Source: Planctomycetaceae bacterium
Lineage (GTDB): Bacteria; Planctomycetota; Planctomycetia; Pirellulales; Pirellulaceae
Assembly (NCBI GenBank): GCA_947463915.1
Contig: CANHVO010000003.1
Location: 1-64,000, forward strand
DNA length: 64,000 nt
Reading direction: 5' to 3'
Shown here: in pieces, positions 51,578 to 59,510 of the stretch
How the letters are laid out: each line of letters opens with the position of its first letter
Position numbering within the stretch: position 1 is the stretch's first letter
Notes under the pieces: generated by a model
Databases searched by the model: none
The model's input: the letters and a program-made list of their open reading frames with translations, nothing else
What the model was told of the DNA's origin: nothing
Translations under genes and position numbers: made by a program

Positions 51578-52063
51578 ATGCAACTGAATTTACTACTTCC
51601 CCTTTTTGCGATTCTGTTTTTTGTAAGTGTGGGATGTGGCGATGGTCGCCCACCTGCTTACCCAGCCAAAGGAAGAGTCGTCTTTGCGGACGGCTCGCCT
51701 GTGAAGGTTGGGACAGTCGAAACAAAGTCGAGACTGCATGGAGTTCAAGCCACCGCGTCAATCGAACTCGACGGAAGTTTTGTATTCACGACGTACGCGA
51801 AGGATGACGGTGCCGTCGCGGGACCACACGATTTGGTTGTGGTTCAGTTCGTACAAGCAGAGAATATCATTAATCATAAGCCCTCTACGCTTGGGGTTGT
51901 GAACCCAAAGCACGCATCGTATGCAACCTCTGGTCTGCAAATCGAGATTTCGCCAAACAAGCAAAACGAGTTGGTGATCGAGGTCGAAGGAGTGCCCAAA
52001 CCCAAGAATGGGAATGCCAAAAGCGATCACGAGCAAGGGATCGGCGGGCACACCAAGGAGTAG
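51578..52063 (+). CDS. small lipoprotein paired with DUF1559 copy D
   Basis: 161 residues from the ATG at 51578. Lipobox in LFAILFFVSVGC. Beta-sandwich pattern AKGRVVFADGSPVKVGTVET, then ASIELDGSFVFTTYAKDDGA, which is the planctomycete carboxypeptidase-regulatory-like lipoprotein type. The C-terminus is charged (KNGNAKSDHEQGIGGHTKE). It starts 1 bp after DUF1559 copy D ends, repeating the arrangement at 41224-42683. Confidence 0.78.
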   Translation: MQLNLLLPLFAILFFVSVGCGDGRPPAYPAKGRVVFADGSPVKVGTVETKSRLHGVQATASIELDGSFVFTTYAKDDGAVAGPHDLVVVQFVQAENIINHKPSTLGVVNPKHASYATSGLQIEISPNKQNELVIEVEGVPKPKNGNAKSDHEQGIGGHTKE

Positions 52064-52118
52064 GCAACGTCCCCGTTGGACAACGCGGCGAAGCACTCTA
52101 TAGCGGAAGATGCATTTT

Positions 52119-52188
52119 GTAGCGAAACTCGTCAAGAGTTTCGGTCGTCAAGGCGATGCAGCCAAAAGTCTTGACGACTTTCGCTACA
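52119..52188. repeat. 70-bp dispersed inverted repeat R1, copy 2
   Basis: Same 70-bp length and strongly similar to 3709-3778 (GTAGCGAAACTCGTCAAGAG, then TCTTGACGACTTTCGCTACA). It lies immediately upstream of the DUF1501 gene. The in-frame ATG at 52156 falls inside it and is therefore not used as a start. Confidence 0.75.
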
Positions 52189-52263
52189 CAAATGCCTGCC
52201 TACTACCATACAATGTCGGGATTAAAACCGTTTTTTGTAATGGTCAAATCATTGGATCGGCAC

Positions 52264-53664
52264 ATGGACAAATCACCCGTTGGTCTCTCGCGCCGCGCGT
52301 TTGTCAATCTCGCAGGAGCGTCCGCGTGCGCGCTAACCATCGCGGGCTTTGACCAAAAAAGATTGGCCACCGGGGCGAAAACTCTCGATTTCCAGCCGAT
52401 TCGATCGTGCATCTTTTTGTTCTATTATGGTGGGCCAAGTCATATCGATACGTACGACATGAAGCCCAACGCGCCTGCTGAAATACGAGGTGATTTTCGG
52501 CCGATTTCCACGAACGTCCCAGGCCTACAGATTTGTGAACATTTGCCACGTATGGCTCGGGTCATGGACAAAGTGGCTGTCATCCGAAGCGTCCATCACA
52601 GCGCAACTTTACACGACTCAGCATCGATCCATGCATTAACCGGCCGGCCACTGGATGGAACTGATCGCGAATTGTTTGAACCTATACCGCAGTTTTACCC
52701 CAGTTATGGTAGCGCGGTAGCGTACATGAAACCGCAAACGGCTTCGCACGTTCCTTATGCAGCTTTGCCGTTTGTGTTTCAAAACGTGGTTCCCACGCCT
52801 TGCCAGGGAGGTGGGATGCTGGGCAATACTTGGGACCCACTACGGATTGATGTCGATCCGATTGCAAAGCACTATCTCGCCGACGCATTAGGGCTTCGCG
52901 ATGGAATGAATTTGGGGCGAATGGCCGAGCGACGTGGATTGTTGTCGCAACTCAACGCTTCGCATCGATCGCTGGATTCCATGAGTCGCTATCATGATCG
53001 AGCCTTGCAACTGATCGAGTCCGAATCGATTCGCAATGCGTTGGACATTTCTCGCGAACCGGAGTCGGTACGACAGCGTTACGGTTTTGGCAGCGATCCC
53101 ACCGACAAAGGAGAGGTCAACGGCGGTGGCGCCGAAATGGGTTTCGCAAGACAAATGCGAGGCCAGAATCTATTGCTTGCTCGTCGACTGGTTGAGGCAG
53201 GGGTTCAGTTCATCAATATCTATGACTGTAAGCAGCAAGGGCAAAACTGGGACGCACATGCAAATGGCTCCAGTCAGCATAAAAACTATCTGCTCCCACA
53301 GGCCGACCAATCCCTTTCTGCATTAATCGAAGATCTCGATCAGCGAGGGCTTCTTGAGTCAACACTTATTGTGGCCTCAGGTGAATTTGGAAGGACTCCG
53401 AAAATCAATACCACGGCGGGCCGCGACCACTGGCCTCATTGCTATTCCGTTGTAATGGCTGGGGGCGGCGTTTGTGGTGGAGCGATCTATGGTGCTAGCG
53501 ATAAACAAGGTGGCTATCCCATCAGCGATCCGGTCACACCTGGCGACATAGCAGCGAGCATTTATTGGCGATTCGGTATCAACCATTCCGTGGACATCCA
53601 CGATCCACTTGGCCGGCCTCATCGACTAGCAATCGGCGAACCGCTTCGCAAGCTTTTTGTGTAG
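52264..53664 (+). CDS. DUF1501 secreted protein with Tat-like signal
   Basis: 466 residues from the ATG at 52264; earlier in-frame ATGs at 52156 (inside a dispersed repeat) and 52213 are less likely. The twin-arginine-like signal SRRAFVNLAGASACALTIAG fits cofactor-carrying or folded export. The DUF1501 body has LFYYGGPSHIDTYDMKPNAP, then VMDKVAVIRSVHH, HALTGRPLDGTD, EFGRTPKINTTAGRDHWPHC and a C-terminal RPHRLAIGEPLRKLF. This is a sulfatase/alkaline-phosphatase-like fold, widespread in planctomycetes and usually paired with a DUF1549/DUF1553 cytochrome partner, which is absent here. Substrate unknown. Confidence 0.88.
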   Translation: MDKSPVGLSRRAFVNLAGASACALTIAGFDQKRLATGAKTLDFQPIRSCIFLFYYGGPSHIDTYDMKPNAPAEIRGDFRPISTNVPGLQICEHLPRMARVMDKVAVIRSVHHSATLHDSASIHALTGRPLDGTDRELFEPIPQFYPSYGSAVAYMKPQTASHVPYAALPFVFQNVVPTPCQGGGMLGNTWDPLRIDVDPIAKHYLADALGLRDGMNLGRMAERRGLLSQLNASHRSLDSMSRYHDRALQLIESESIRNALDISREPESVRQRYGFGSDPTDKGEVNGGGAEMGFARQMRGQNLLLARRLVEAGVQFINIYDCKQQGQNWDAHANGSSQHKNYLLPQADQSLSALIEDLDQRGLLESTLIVASGEFGRTPKINTTAGRDHWPHCYSVVMAGGGVCGGAIYGASDKQGGYPISDPVTPGDIAASIYWRFGINHSVDIHDPLGRPHRLAIGEPLRKLFV

Positions 53665-53669
53665 TCCGG

Positions 53670-53765
53670 TCCTCGTAGAGGAATCCGCTCCTCGTAGAGG
53701 AAGTTGTGAAACTTCCTTGATTTTTAGGGGCCGGCGGAACTCTCACGAGATTCTGCTACTTGTTA
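53670..53765. repeat. dispersed repeat R3, second copy
   Basis: CTCGTAGAGGAAGTTGTGAA, then GGAACTCTCACGAGATTCTG and TACTTGTTAACTCAACTCC match 39061-39150. It lies in the convergent gap between DUF1501 and aspS. Confidence 0.55.
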
Positions 53766-53788
53766 ACTCAACTCCACCGGTTTTAGCT

Positions 53789-55573
53789 CTACTGAGGCTT
53801 TGGGCCGTCGTTGGTGAACTTGATCCCGAGTTCGCGAAGTTGCTTGGCGGAAACTTCGGATGGAGCCCCCATCATGAGGTCTTCTGCCTTTTGGTTCATC
53901 GGGAACAAGATAACCTCGCGGATATTGGGTTCGTCCGCCAGCAACATCACAATACGATCTACGCCTGGAGCAGAGCCACCGTGAGGCGGTGCGCCGAATT
54001 TGAAGGCGTTGATCATGCCTCGGAACTTTTCGTCGACCAAACTACGATCGTATCCAGCCAGCTCAAAAGCCTTGTACATGATGTCGGGTTTGTGATTTCG
54101 GATCGCGCCCGATGAGAGCTCGATACCGTTACAAACGATGTCGTATTGGTATGCCAGGATATCTAGCGGGTTCATTGTCATGAGCGCTTCCATCTCCCCT
54201 TGGGGCATGGAGAATGGATTATGGCTGAAGATGACCTTTTGTTCTACTTCGTCGAACTCGTACATAGGAAAGTCGACGATCCAACAGAATTTGAAGGTGT
54301 TCTTTTCGATCAGATCGAGTTCGACGCCGACACGGGTACGAGCCAGCCCTGCAAGTTTGGCGGCCTCCAAAGGTTTACCGCAAGAAAAGAAAACTCCATC
54401 GTCGGGTCCGAGTCCCATTTGCTTGACGATTAGGGCAACTCGTTCGGGGCCGAGGTTTTTGGCGATGCCGCCGCCACCTTCGCCACCTTTGAAGTTGATG
54501 TAACCAAGGCCTGCAAAGCCTTCGTCTTTGGCCCATTGGTTGGTGCCGTCAAAGAAGCTTCGTGCTCGGACACCTGCACCAGGAGCTGGGATGGCGCGAA
54601 CGACCGACCCATCCTCGATCGCCTTGGCGAAGACAGCGAAGCCGCCACCGCGGAAAATTTCGGTTACGTCAGAAATCTCGATTGGGTTACGCAAGTCGGG
54701 TTTGTCGTTCCCATATTTCAACATCGAATCCTTGTAAGCGATGCGTGGAAATGGCGGGGTAGTCACATCGCGTTCGCCCGAGAACTCTTCGAAGACGCCG
54801 TAAAGGACGGGTTCGATGGCGGCGAATACGTCCTCTTGAGTGACGAAACTCATTTCAAAGTCGAGCTGATAAAATTCGCCAGGCGATCGATCGGCCCGAG
54901 CGTCTTCGTCGCGGAAACAAGGAGCGATTTGGAAGTAGCGGTCAAAGCCGGCCACCATGAGCAATTGTTTGAACATTTGCGGAGCTTGTGGCAACGCATA
55001 AAACTTGCCTGGGTGGATTCGGGATGGAACCAAAAAATCGCGAGCACCTTCCGGGCTCGAAGCCGTCAGGATAGGTGTTTGGAATTCCGTGAATCCTTGG
55101 TCGATCATTCGTCGGCGGAGACTAGCGATGACGTTGCTCCGTAGAACGATATTGGCGTGAAGTTTTTCGCGGCGAAGATCGAGGAAGCGATTTCGTAAAC
55201 GAATTTCTTCAGGATATTCTGCGTTTCCGAAGACGGGTAAGGGAAGGTCGGCGGCTTCGGACAAAAGTTCAATGGCGGTGGCGCGGACTTCGATTTCACC
55301 GGTGACTAGATTCGGGTTGATAGCATCGTCGGCGCGTGCATTCACTTTGCCGTCAACTCGTATCACCGATTCGCTGCGGAGGGATTCGGCTAGCGGAAAT
55401 GCAGCACTGTCTTTTTCGACAACGATTTGCGAAATTCCATAGTGGTCGCGCAAATCGATGAACAATAAGTTGCCGAAGTCTCTCTTGCGATAGACCCAAC
55501 CGGACAGACGAACATTTTGCCCCACGGAATCTTTTCGGAGCTGTGCGCAATGATGTGTGCGGTATGCGTGCAT
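53789..55573 (-). CDS. aspS: aspartyl-tRNA synthetase
   Basis: 594 residues from the ATG at 55573 ([20 protein letters not shown]), the normal bacterial length. It has an OB-fold anticodon domain with [19 protein letters not shown], class II motif 2 [20 protein letters not shown], the bacterial GAD insertion (about 290-410), and motif 3 in [18 protein letters not shown]. It charges tRNA-Asp. The residue following RKRD in the OB-fold, which separates discriminating (Leu in E. coli) from non-discriminating (His) enzymes, is Phe, so tRNA-Asn use cannot be excluded. Single-gene unit, convergent with DUF1501. Confidence 0.95.
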   Translation of the reverse strand: MHAYRTHHCAQLRKDSVGQNVRLSGWVYRKRDFGNLLFIDLRDHYGISQIVVEKDSAAFPLAESLRSESVIRVDGKVNARADDAINPNLVTGEIEVRATAIELLSEAADLPLPVFGNAEYPEEIRLRNRFLDLRREKLHANIVLRSNVIASLRRRMIDQGFTEFQTPILTASSPEGARDFLVPSRIHPGKFYALPQAPQMFKQLLMVAGFDRYFQIAPCFRDEDARADRSPGEFYQLDFEMSFVTQEDVFAAIEPVLYGVFEEFSGERDVTTPPFPRIAYKDSMLKYGNDKPDLRNPIEISDVTEIFRGGGFAVFAKAIEDGSVVRAIPAPGAGVRARSFFDGTNQWAKDEGFAGLGYINFKGGEGGGGIAKNLGPERVALIVKQMGLGPDDGVFFSCGKPLEAAKLAGLARTRVGVELDLIEKNTFKFCWIVDFPMYEFDEVEQKVIFSHNPFSMPQGEMEALMTMNPLDILAYQYDIVCNGIELSSGAIRNHKPDIMYKAFELAGYDRSLVDEKFRGMINAFKFGAPPHGGSAPGVDRIVMLLADEPNIREVILFPMNQKAEDLMMGAPSEVSAKQLRELGIKFTNDGPKPQ

Positions 55574-55749
55574 TAAATTGTCGAATAGTGAGGGGTGCGT
55601 GCGGAAAAGTGGTCGCAATTGAACGGAAAGCAACTTATCGATAAGCTTGCCGATTCTCAACCCCAACGACTAATTGGACAGGATTTCTCCGGCGCCGTAT
55701 GATCGCACTTGCGGGTCATGACGCTCATTCAAAAAACAGCCCAACTTCT

Positions 55750-56358
55750 ATGATTTTACTGATCGATAACTACGACTCATTTACCTATAACCTGGTTCAG
55801 CGGTTAGGGGAGATCGACGCGTCGCTGGATGTCCGAATTTATCGCAACGATGAGTTGTCCATCGAGGAGATTCGCAAGATGCGGCCGGAGCGGATCATTT
55901 TGTCTCCAGGTCCTTGCACTCCAAATGAGGCTGGAATTTGTGTTCCGGTGATTGAGCAATTGCATTCCGAATTCCCAATTTTGGGTGTCTGTCTTGGTCA
56001 TCAATCAATTGGTCAGGCTTTTGGTGGAGAAATCGTGCGTGCCAAGCAGTTGATGCACGGAAAGACGGATCGGATTCAGCATGACGGCAAAGGGATGTTT
56101 GAAGGTTTAGACAATCCATTTGTGGCTACACGTTATCATTCCTTGGTCATTTCGCCCGAAAGTCTGCCTAATTGTCTTGAGGTTTCCGCTTGGGTTCACG
56201 ATACGCTTGGAAATCGGATTATTATGGGGGTCAGGCATAAAGAGTACGCAATTGAGGGCTGGCAATTTCATCCAGAGAGTTTCTTGACCGAGCCTGGTCC
56301 TAGATTGCTTGAGAGGTTTCTCACTTGGACTGGTCGTTCGGCCGTTTTGCATCCATGA
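55750..56358 (+). CDS. pabA: aminodeoxychorismate/anthranilate synthase, glutamine amidotransferase subunit
   Basis: 202 residues from the ATG at 55750 (MILLIDNYDSFTYNLVQRLG); an upstream in-frame ATG at 55699 adds 17 atypical residues. The class I glutaminase nucleophile is in LGVCLGHQSIGQAFGG (Cys) and the catalytic His-x-Glu in WQFHPESFLTE. It supplies ammonia from glutamine for 4-amino-4-deoxychorismate (folate) or anthranilate (tryptophan) synthesis; PabA and TrpG cannot be told apart by motif. The pairing with aroD-aroE downstream places it in a chorismate-linked cluster. Confidence 0.9.
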   Translation: MILLIDNYDSFTYNLVQRLGEIDASLDVRIYRNDELSIEEIRKMRPERIILSPGPCTPNEAGICVPVIEQLHSEFPILGVCLGHQSIGQAFGGEIVRAKQLMHGKTDRIQHDGKGMFEGLDNPFVATRYHSLVISPESLPNCLEVSAWVHDTLGNRIIMGVRHKEYAIEGWQFHPESFLTEPGPRLLERFLTWTGRSAVLHP

Positions 56359-56424
56359 TTTGCTGCTGCCTTTTGAATTTTGCGTCGAATCCTTTTTATC
56401 CTCCGCTAGATTAATCTGTCTGAA

Positions 56425-57966
56425 ATGCTCTGCGTAACCATTGCCCGAACTCGCCATAAACACACGATTGCAGAGCATTTACAAGTTGCCGAACAAGGTG
56501 CGAAGCTTGTCGAATTGCGGTTGGACTATATTGGCCGAAGCATTGATTTGAGCCGGTTGCTCAAGAATCGCCCGACGCCTGTGGTGCTGACTTGTCGTCG
56601 AAAAGAGGATGGCGGACGATGGGATCGGACGGAAGAGGAACGATTGATGCTCTTGCGTTCGGCCATCGCGATGGGGGTGGAATATGTGGATTTGGAAGAG
56701 GACATCGCAACCAAAATCCCTCGCTATGGCAAGACCAAGCGAATCGTCAGTGTCCACAATTTTGAAGGAACGCCTGTTGATTTGCAAACAATACATTCTG
56801 GTTTGGCGAAGCTGGATGCAGACATCGTAAAGATTGCGGTTCAAGCGAATTCGTTTGGCGATACGATTCGGATGCTGGAATTAATGAAATCGGCATCGGT
56901 GCCCACGATTGGGATTAGCATGGGCGATTATGGCACGCCGAGCCGCATTTTGGCGACGCGATACGGTGCCCCCTTTACTTTTTGCGTTTTCAGTGCGGAT
57001 CGCAAGGTGGCACCGGGCCAGCTCAGTTTTGATCAAATGAAATCGATTTTTCGCGCTGATTCCATCGACTCGGAGACGCAACTTTACGGAGTTGTTGCGG
57101 ATCCAGTTGCCCATTCCTACAGCCCTTTGATCCACAATGCGTCGTTCTTGGCAAACAAGCTGAATTTTAGATACGTGCCGTTTCGGGTTCCTGCCGAGGA
57201 GTTGGAGCTGTTTTTGTCGTGGTGCAAAGAAGAGAAGATTGGTGGTTTGAGCGTTACCATTCCGCACAAGCAGTCGATTTTGCCGATGTTAAGCCAGGCT
57301 GAATCAGCAGCCCAGGGAATTGGTGCTTGCAACACCGTCGTTTTTGCGAAAAACGAAGACAAGGAGCTCATTGGTTACAACACCGATTATCGGGCAGCCA
57401 TGGATTGTCTCACAGAAGCGATGGCGAAATGGACAGGCAAGCAAGAGCCATTCGAGCGGGAGTCGGTTTTGATATTGGGAGCTGGCGGCGTTTCGCGGGC
57501 GATCGGATACGGACTTGCACAGCGTCGAGCCAATATTACGATCACAAGCCGAAACAAGATGGCCTCCGAAGCGTTGGCAAAGCACCTGAATTGCCGCTGG
57601 GTGAATTGGGAGGAACGCCACGAGATCGAACCCAAAATCCTCGTTAATGGAACGCCAGTTGGCATGTTTCCCGAGATGGATGAGACCCCGTTTCAAACGA
57701 AAAACTTGCAAGGGAAAACACTGGTTTTTGACACCGTCTACAATCCTGAGCAGACATTGTTTCTCAAGGGGGCAAAGGCAGCAGGCTGCCCAGTGATTTC
57801 CGGATTGCAGATGTTTGTAAGGCAAGCGGCGTATCAATATCGTCTGTTTACCGGTTTGGAACCGCCGATTGACGTCATGGTCAAGACTTTGAAGAAAGCG
57901 ATCTCGCCTGTCAATTACCAGGATTTGGAAGAGGACGACGACCAGGATTCGAAGGCCGATTTTTAG
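56425..57966 (+). CDS. aroDE: bifunctional 3-dehydroquinate dehydratase / shikimate dehydrogenase
   Basis: 513 residues. Residues 1-215 are type I dehydroquinase: LVELRLDYI, catalytic His in IVSVHNFEGTP, Schiff-base Lys in DADIVKIAVQAN. Residues 216-500 are shikimate dehydrogenase: DPVAHSYSPLIHNASFLANK, catalytic Lys in SVTIPHKQSI, substrate Asp in GYNTDYRAAM, NADP loop LILGAGGVSRAIGYG, and a C-terminal QAAYQYRLFTG. Together they convert 3-dehydroquinate to dehydroshikimate and then shikimate. Type I plus AroE fusions are typical of plants, chlamydiae and planctomycetes. Lies 66 bp after pabA; yraN starts directly after its stop. Confidence 0.93.
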   Translation: MLCVTIARTRHKHTIAEHLQVAEQGAKLVELRLDYIGRSIDLSRLLKNRPTPVVLTCRRKEDGGRWDRTEEERLMLLRSAIAMGVEYVDLEEDIATKIPRYGKTKRIVSVHNFEGTPVDLQTIHSGLAKLDADIVKIAVQANSFGDTIRMLELMKSASVPTIGISMGDYGTPSRILATRYGAPFTFCVFSADRKVAPGQLSFDQMKSIFRADSIDSETQLYGVVADPVAHSYSPLIHNASFLANKLNFRYVPFRVPAEELELFLSWCKEEKIGGLSVTIPHKQSILPMLSQAESAAQGIGACNTVVFAKNEDKELIGYNTDYRAAMDCLTEAMAKWTGKQEPFERESVLILGAGGVSRAIGYGLAQRRANITITSRNKMASEALAKHLNCRWVNWEERHEIEPKILVNGTPVGMFPEMDETPFQTKNLQGKTLVFDTVYNPEQTLFLKGAKAAGCPVISGLQMFVRQAAYQYRLFTGLEPPIDVMVKTLKKAISPVNYQDLEEDDDQDSKADF

Positions 57967-58521
57967 ATGATGGCAAAAAAATTGGACGGCAAAAAAGTTG
58001 TTTTACCCCTGAAATCTTTTTGCCATCGAATGTTTTTGCCGAATTCAGCAGCGACAAGCAACGCATTTGCTTATCTAAATCGCCAATGGAGAACTTGGCG
58101 TTTGTCACGCCCATACCCGAACAGGGTGGCTGGTGAGTCCGTCGGAGCTTATGGCGAGCGGGTCGCGGCCATTTTTCTGGAACGCAACGGCTACATCATT
58201 CTGGAGAGGTCATACCGGCTGAAGTCGGGCGAGATCGATGTGATTGCGGTTTGGGAGAGGCGTGTGGTGGTTTTCGTGGAGGTGAAAACTTGGGCGGAAC
58301 GCAAGGAAAACACCGGTGGCCCGAGTGACGCGGTCGACGAGACCAAGCAGGAGAAGATATCGAAAACGGCCATGCATTACATGAAACGCCATCGACTTTT
58401 GGAATCCGCTGGTCGTGCGGACGTGATTGAAATCGTCTTGGGGAATGCCCCGAATCGGCCGTTCATTCGGCATTTTGAGAATGCGTTTGAAGCGGTTGGC
58501 GAATTTCAGATGTTCTCGTGA
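57967..58521 (+). CDS. yraN: YraN-family (UPF0102) nuclease-like protein
   Basis: Up to 184 residues. The core (about 60-180) is typical: GAYGERVAAIFLERNGYIIL, LKSGEIDVIAV, VVVFVEVKTW and the terminal block with FQMFS. The E-x(n)-D-x(n)-E-V-K residues are those of a restriction-endonuclease-like fold. The family is linked to DNA uptake or Holliday-junction processing by inference in the literature. The apparent first 25 residues lie inside a dispersed repeat (ATGGCAAAAAAATTGGACGG; family R6, also at 58553), so the real start may be further inside, for example near 58030. The ATG directly follows the aroDE stop. Confidence 0.82.
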   Translation: MMAKKLDGKKVVLPLKSFCHRMFLPNSAATSNAFAYLNRQWRTWRLSRPYPNRVAGESVGAYGERVAAIFLERNGYIILERSYRLKSGEIDVIAVWERRVVVFVEVKTWAERKENTGGPSDAVDETKQEKISKTAMHYMKRHRLLESAGRADVIEIVLGNAPNRPFIRHFENAFEAVGEFQMFS

Positions 58522-58552
58522 GTTGGTGTACCGCCTCTAGGCGGAAGTGCGG

Positions 58553-58640
58553 CTGGCAAAAAAATTGGAGGGCAAAAAAATTGCTTCACGCCCGAGTCTG
58601 CTTGCCCCCGAAGTCTTTTTGCCACTCCGTTTTTGCCAAA
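58553..58640. repeat. dispersed repeat R6, second copy
   Basis: TGGCAAAAAAATTGGAGGGC, AAAAAAATTGCTTCACG and GTCTTTTTGCCACTCCG resemble the sequence at 57968-58045, where ATGGCAAAAAAATTGGACGG and AATCTTTTTGCCATCG flank the yraN start. Each has hairpin-like GGCAAAAA/TTTTTGCC arms. Confidence 0.6.
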
Positions 58641-58659
58641 TTGAGGCTGGGGCTGACTA

Positions 58660-59124
58660 CTAGTTCTGGCTGCAAACCTGCAGTCTTAACTCCCAGTCCA
58701 GTTCGTTTTCGCTTGTGACTTTTGTCAAGCTTACGATCGCCAGGACAAGTGGACTTTGCTCCTCCATTTTCCAGTGGAACTGTAGATTCAAAACAAGCAA
58801 TTTCTCCGAGTGCGTTACCCATTGAACAGCTCCCCTTAGCACTTGGCTGACAGTCCCTCGGTTACCCGCAATTGGGCCTTCGTAGGTCAGGTAGATCGGG
58901 CGGTGGTCGGGTAATTGCGTTGCGGCAGTTGCTTTTCCCCAGTCCTGAGGTGGTGCGGAAACTTCAAAAGTCAGTAACTGCGTTTTTTCAGGAGAGGGTT
59001 GTTCCACGAGCAGGTCCCAGTGGGACTTGCGATTTGAGCCCGAGGGGAATTGGTGATAGAGGACGACAAATTGCAAACTTGGAAAATTTTTTCCGAATTC
59101 TTCAAGAGTTGAGTTTCCACCCAT
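58660..59124 (-). CDS. LigD 3'-phosphoesterase-domain-like protein
   Basis: 154 residues, one domain. The sequence FVVLYHQFPSGSNRKSHWDL, then DHRPIYLTYEGPIAGNRG, follows the pattern HWDL(M/L)(V/L)E, LPDHR and YL-x-YEGP(V/I)-(S/A)G-x-RG of the DNA-ligase-D N-terminal (PE) domain used as a standalone protein in planctomycetes. The LigD PE domain trims 3'-phosphates or 3'-ribonucleotides with a His/Asp metal site; the His of SHWD is kept. No ligase or Ku gene is nearby. The ATG at 59124 has only a poor ribosome binding site. Convergent with yraN. Confidence 0.68.
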   Translation of the reverse strand: MGGNSTLEEFGKNFPSLQFVVLYHQFPSGSNRKSHWDLLVEQPSPEKTQLLTFEVSAPPQDWGKATAATQLPDHRPIYLTYEGPIAGNRGTVSQVLRGAVQWVTHSEKLLVLNLQFHWKMEEQSPLVLAIVSLTKVTSENELDWELRLQVCSQN

Positions 59125-59510
59125 ATGGTTCGGAACCTTTCCCGGTTCTTGGCATCCAATTGGACGTCAAAGGCCACAAAATCGTCGTGTTCTGTGGGTG
59201 ATGACGAATGTAGGAGACTGGTTTCTGCAAAATATGCAGCTTTTTCCATCGCAAGGAAGTCGGTTCGACCCATTCTTTAGGGTGGTTTCGTACCGTTTTG
59301 CCGTTGTTGAACTGCGATGGGGGGTAGCACAAGTTTGCATCCATATCCTACGCAACTATACTAAAAAACGATTCGTCGCGCGGCCCCCAGAACGATTAAT
59401 GTGGATTAATCCACCTTTGAGCAGACTTGGGGCGAGCAGCAATTTTCATAGCCTTGCGGGATTTGTTTCTCGTGAGGGGTTCCTGGTTACCTTTGCACTG
59501 AGGGTTGGTG
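59125..59510. other. gene-free gap before giant protein
   Basis: Frames open on both strands here lack signal peptides, domains and ribosome binding sites and partly run into the neighbouring genes. No hairpin or consensus promoter is clear. Confidence 0.4.

Noticed and set aside
58971-59273. Minus-strand frame of 100 residues
   Set aside because: It overlaps the phosphoesterase-like gene in another frame, with no domain.
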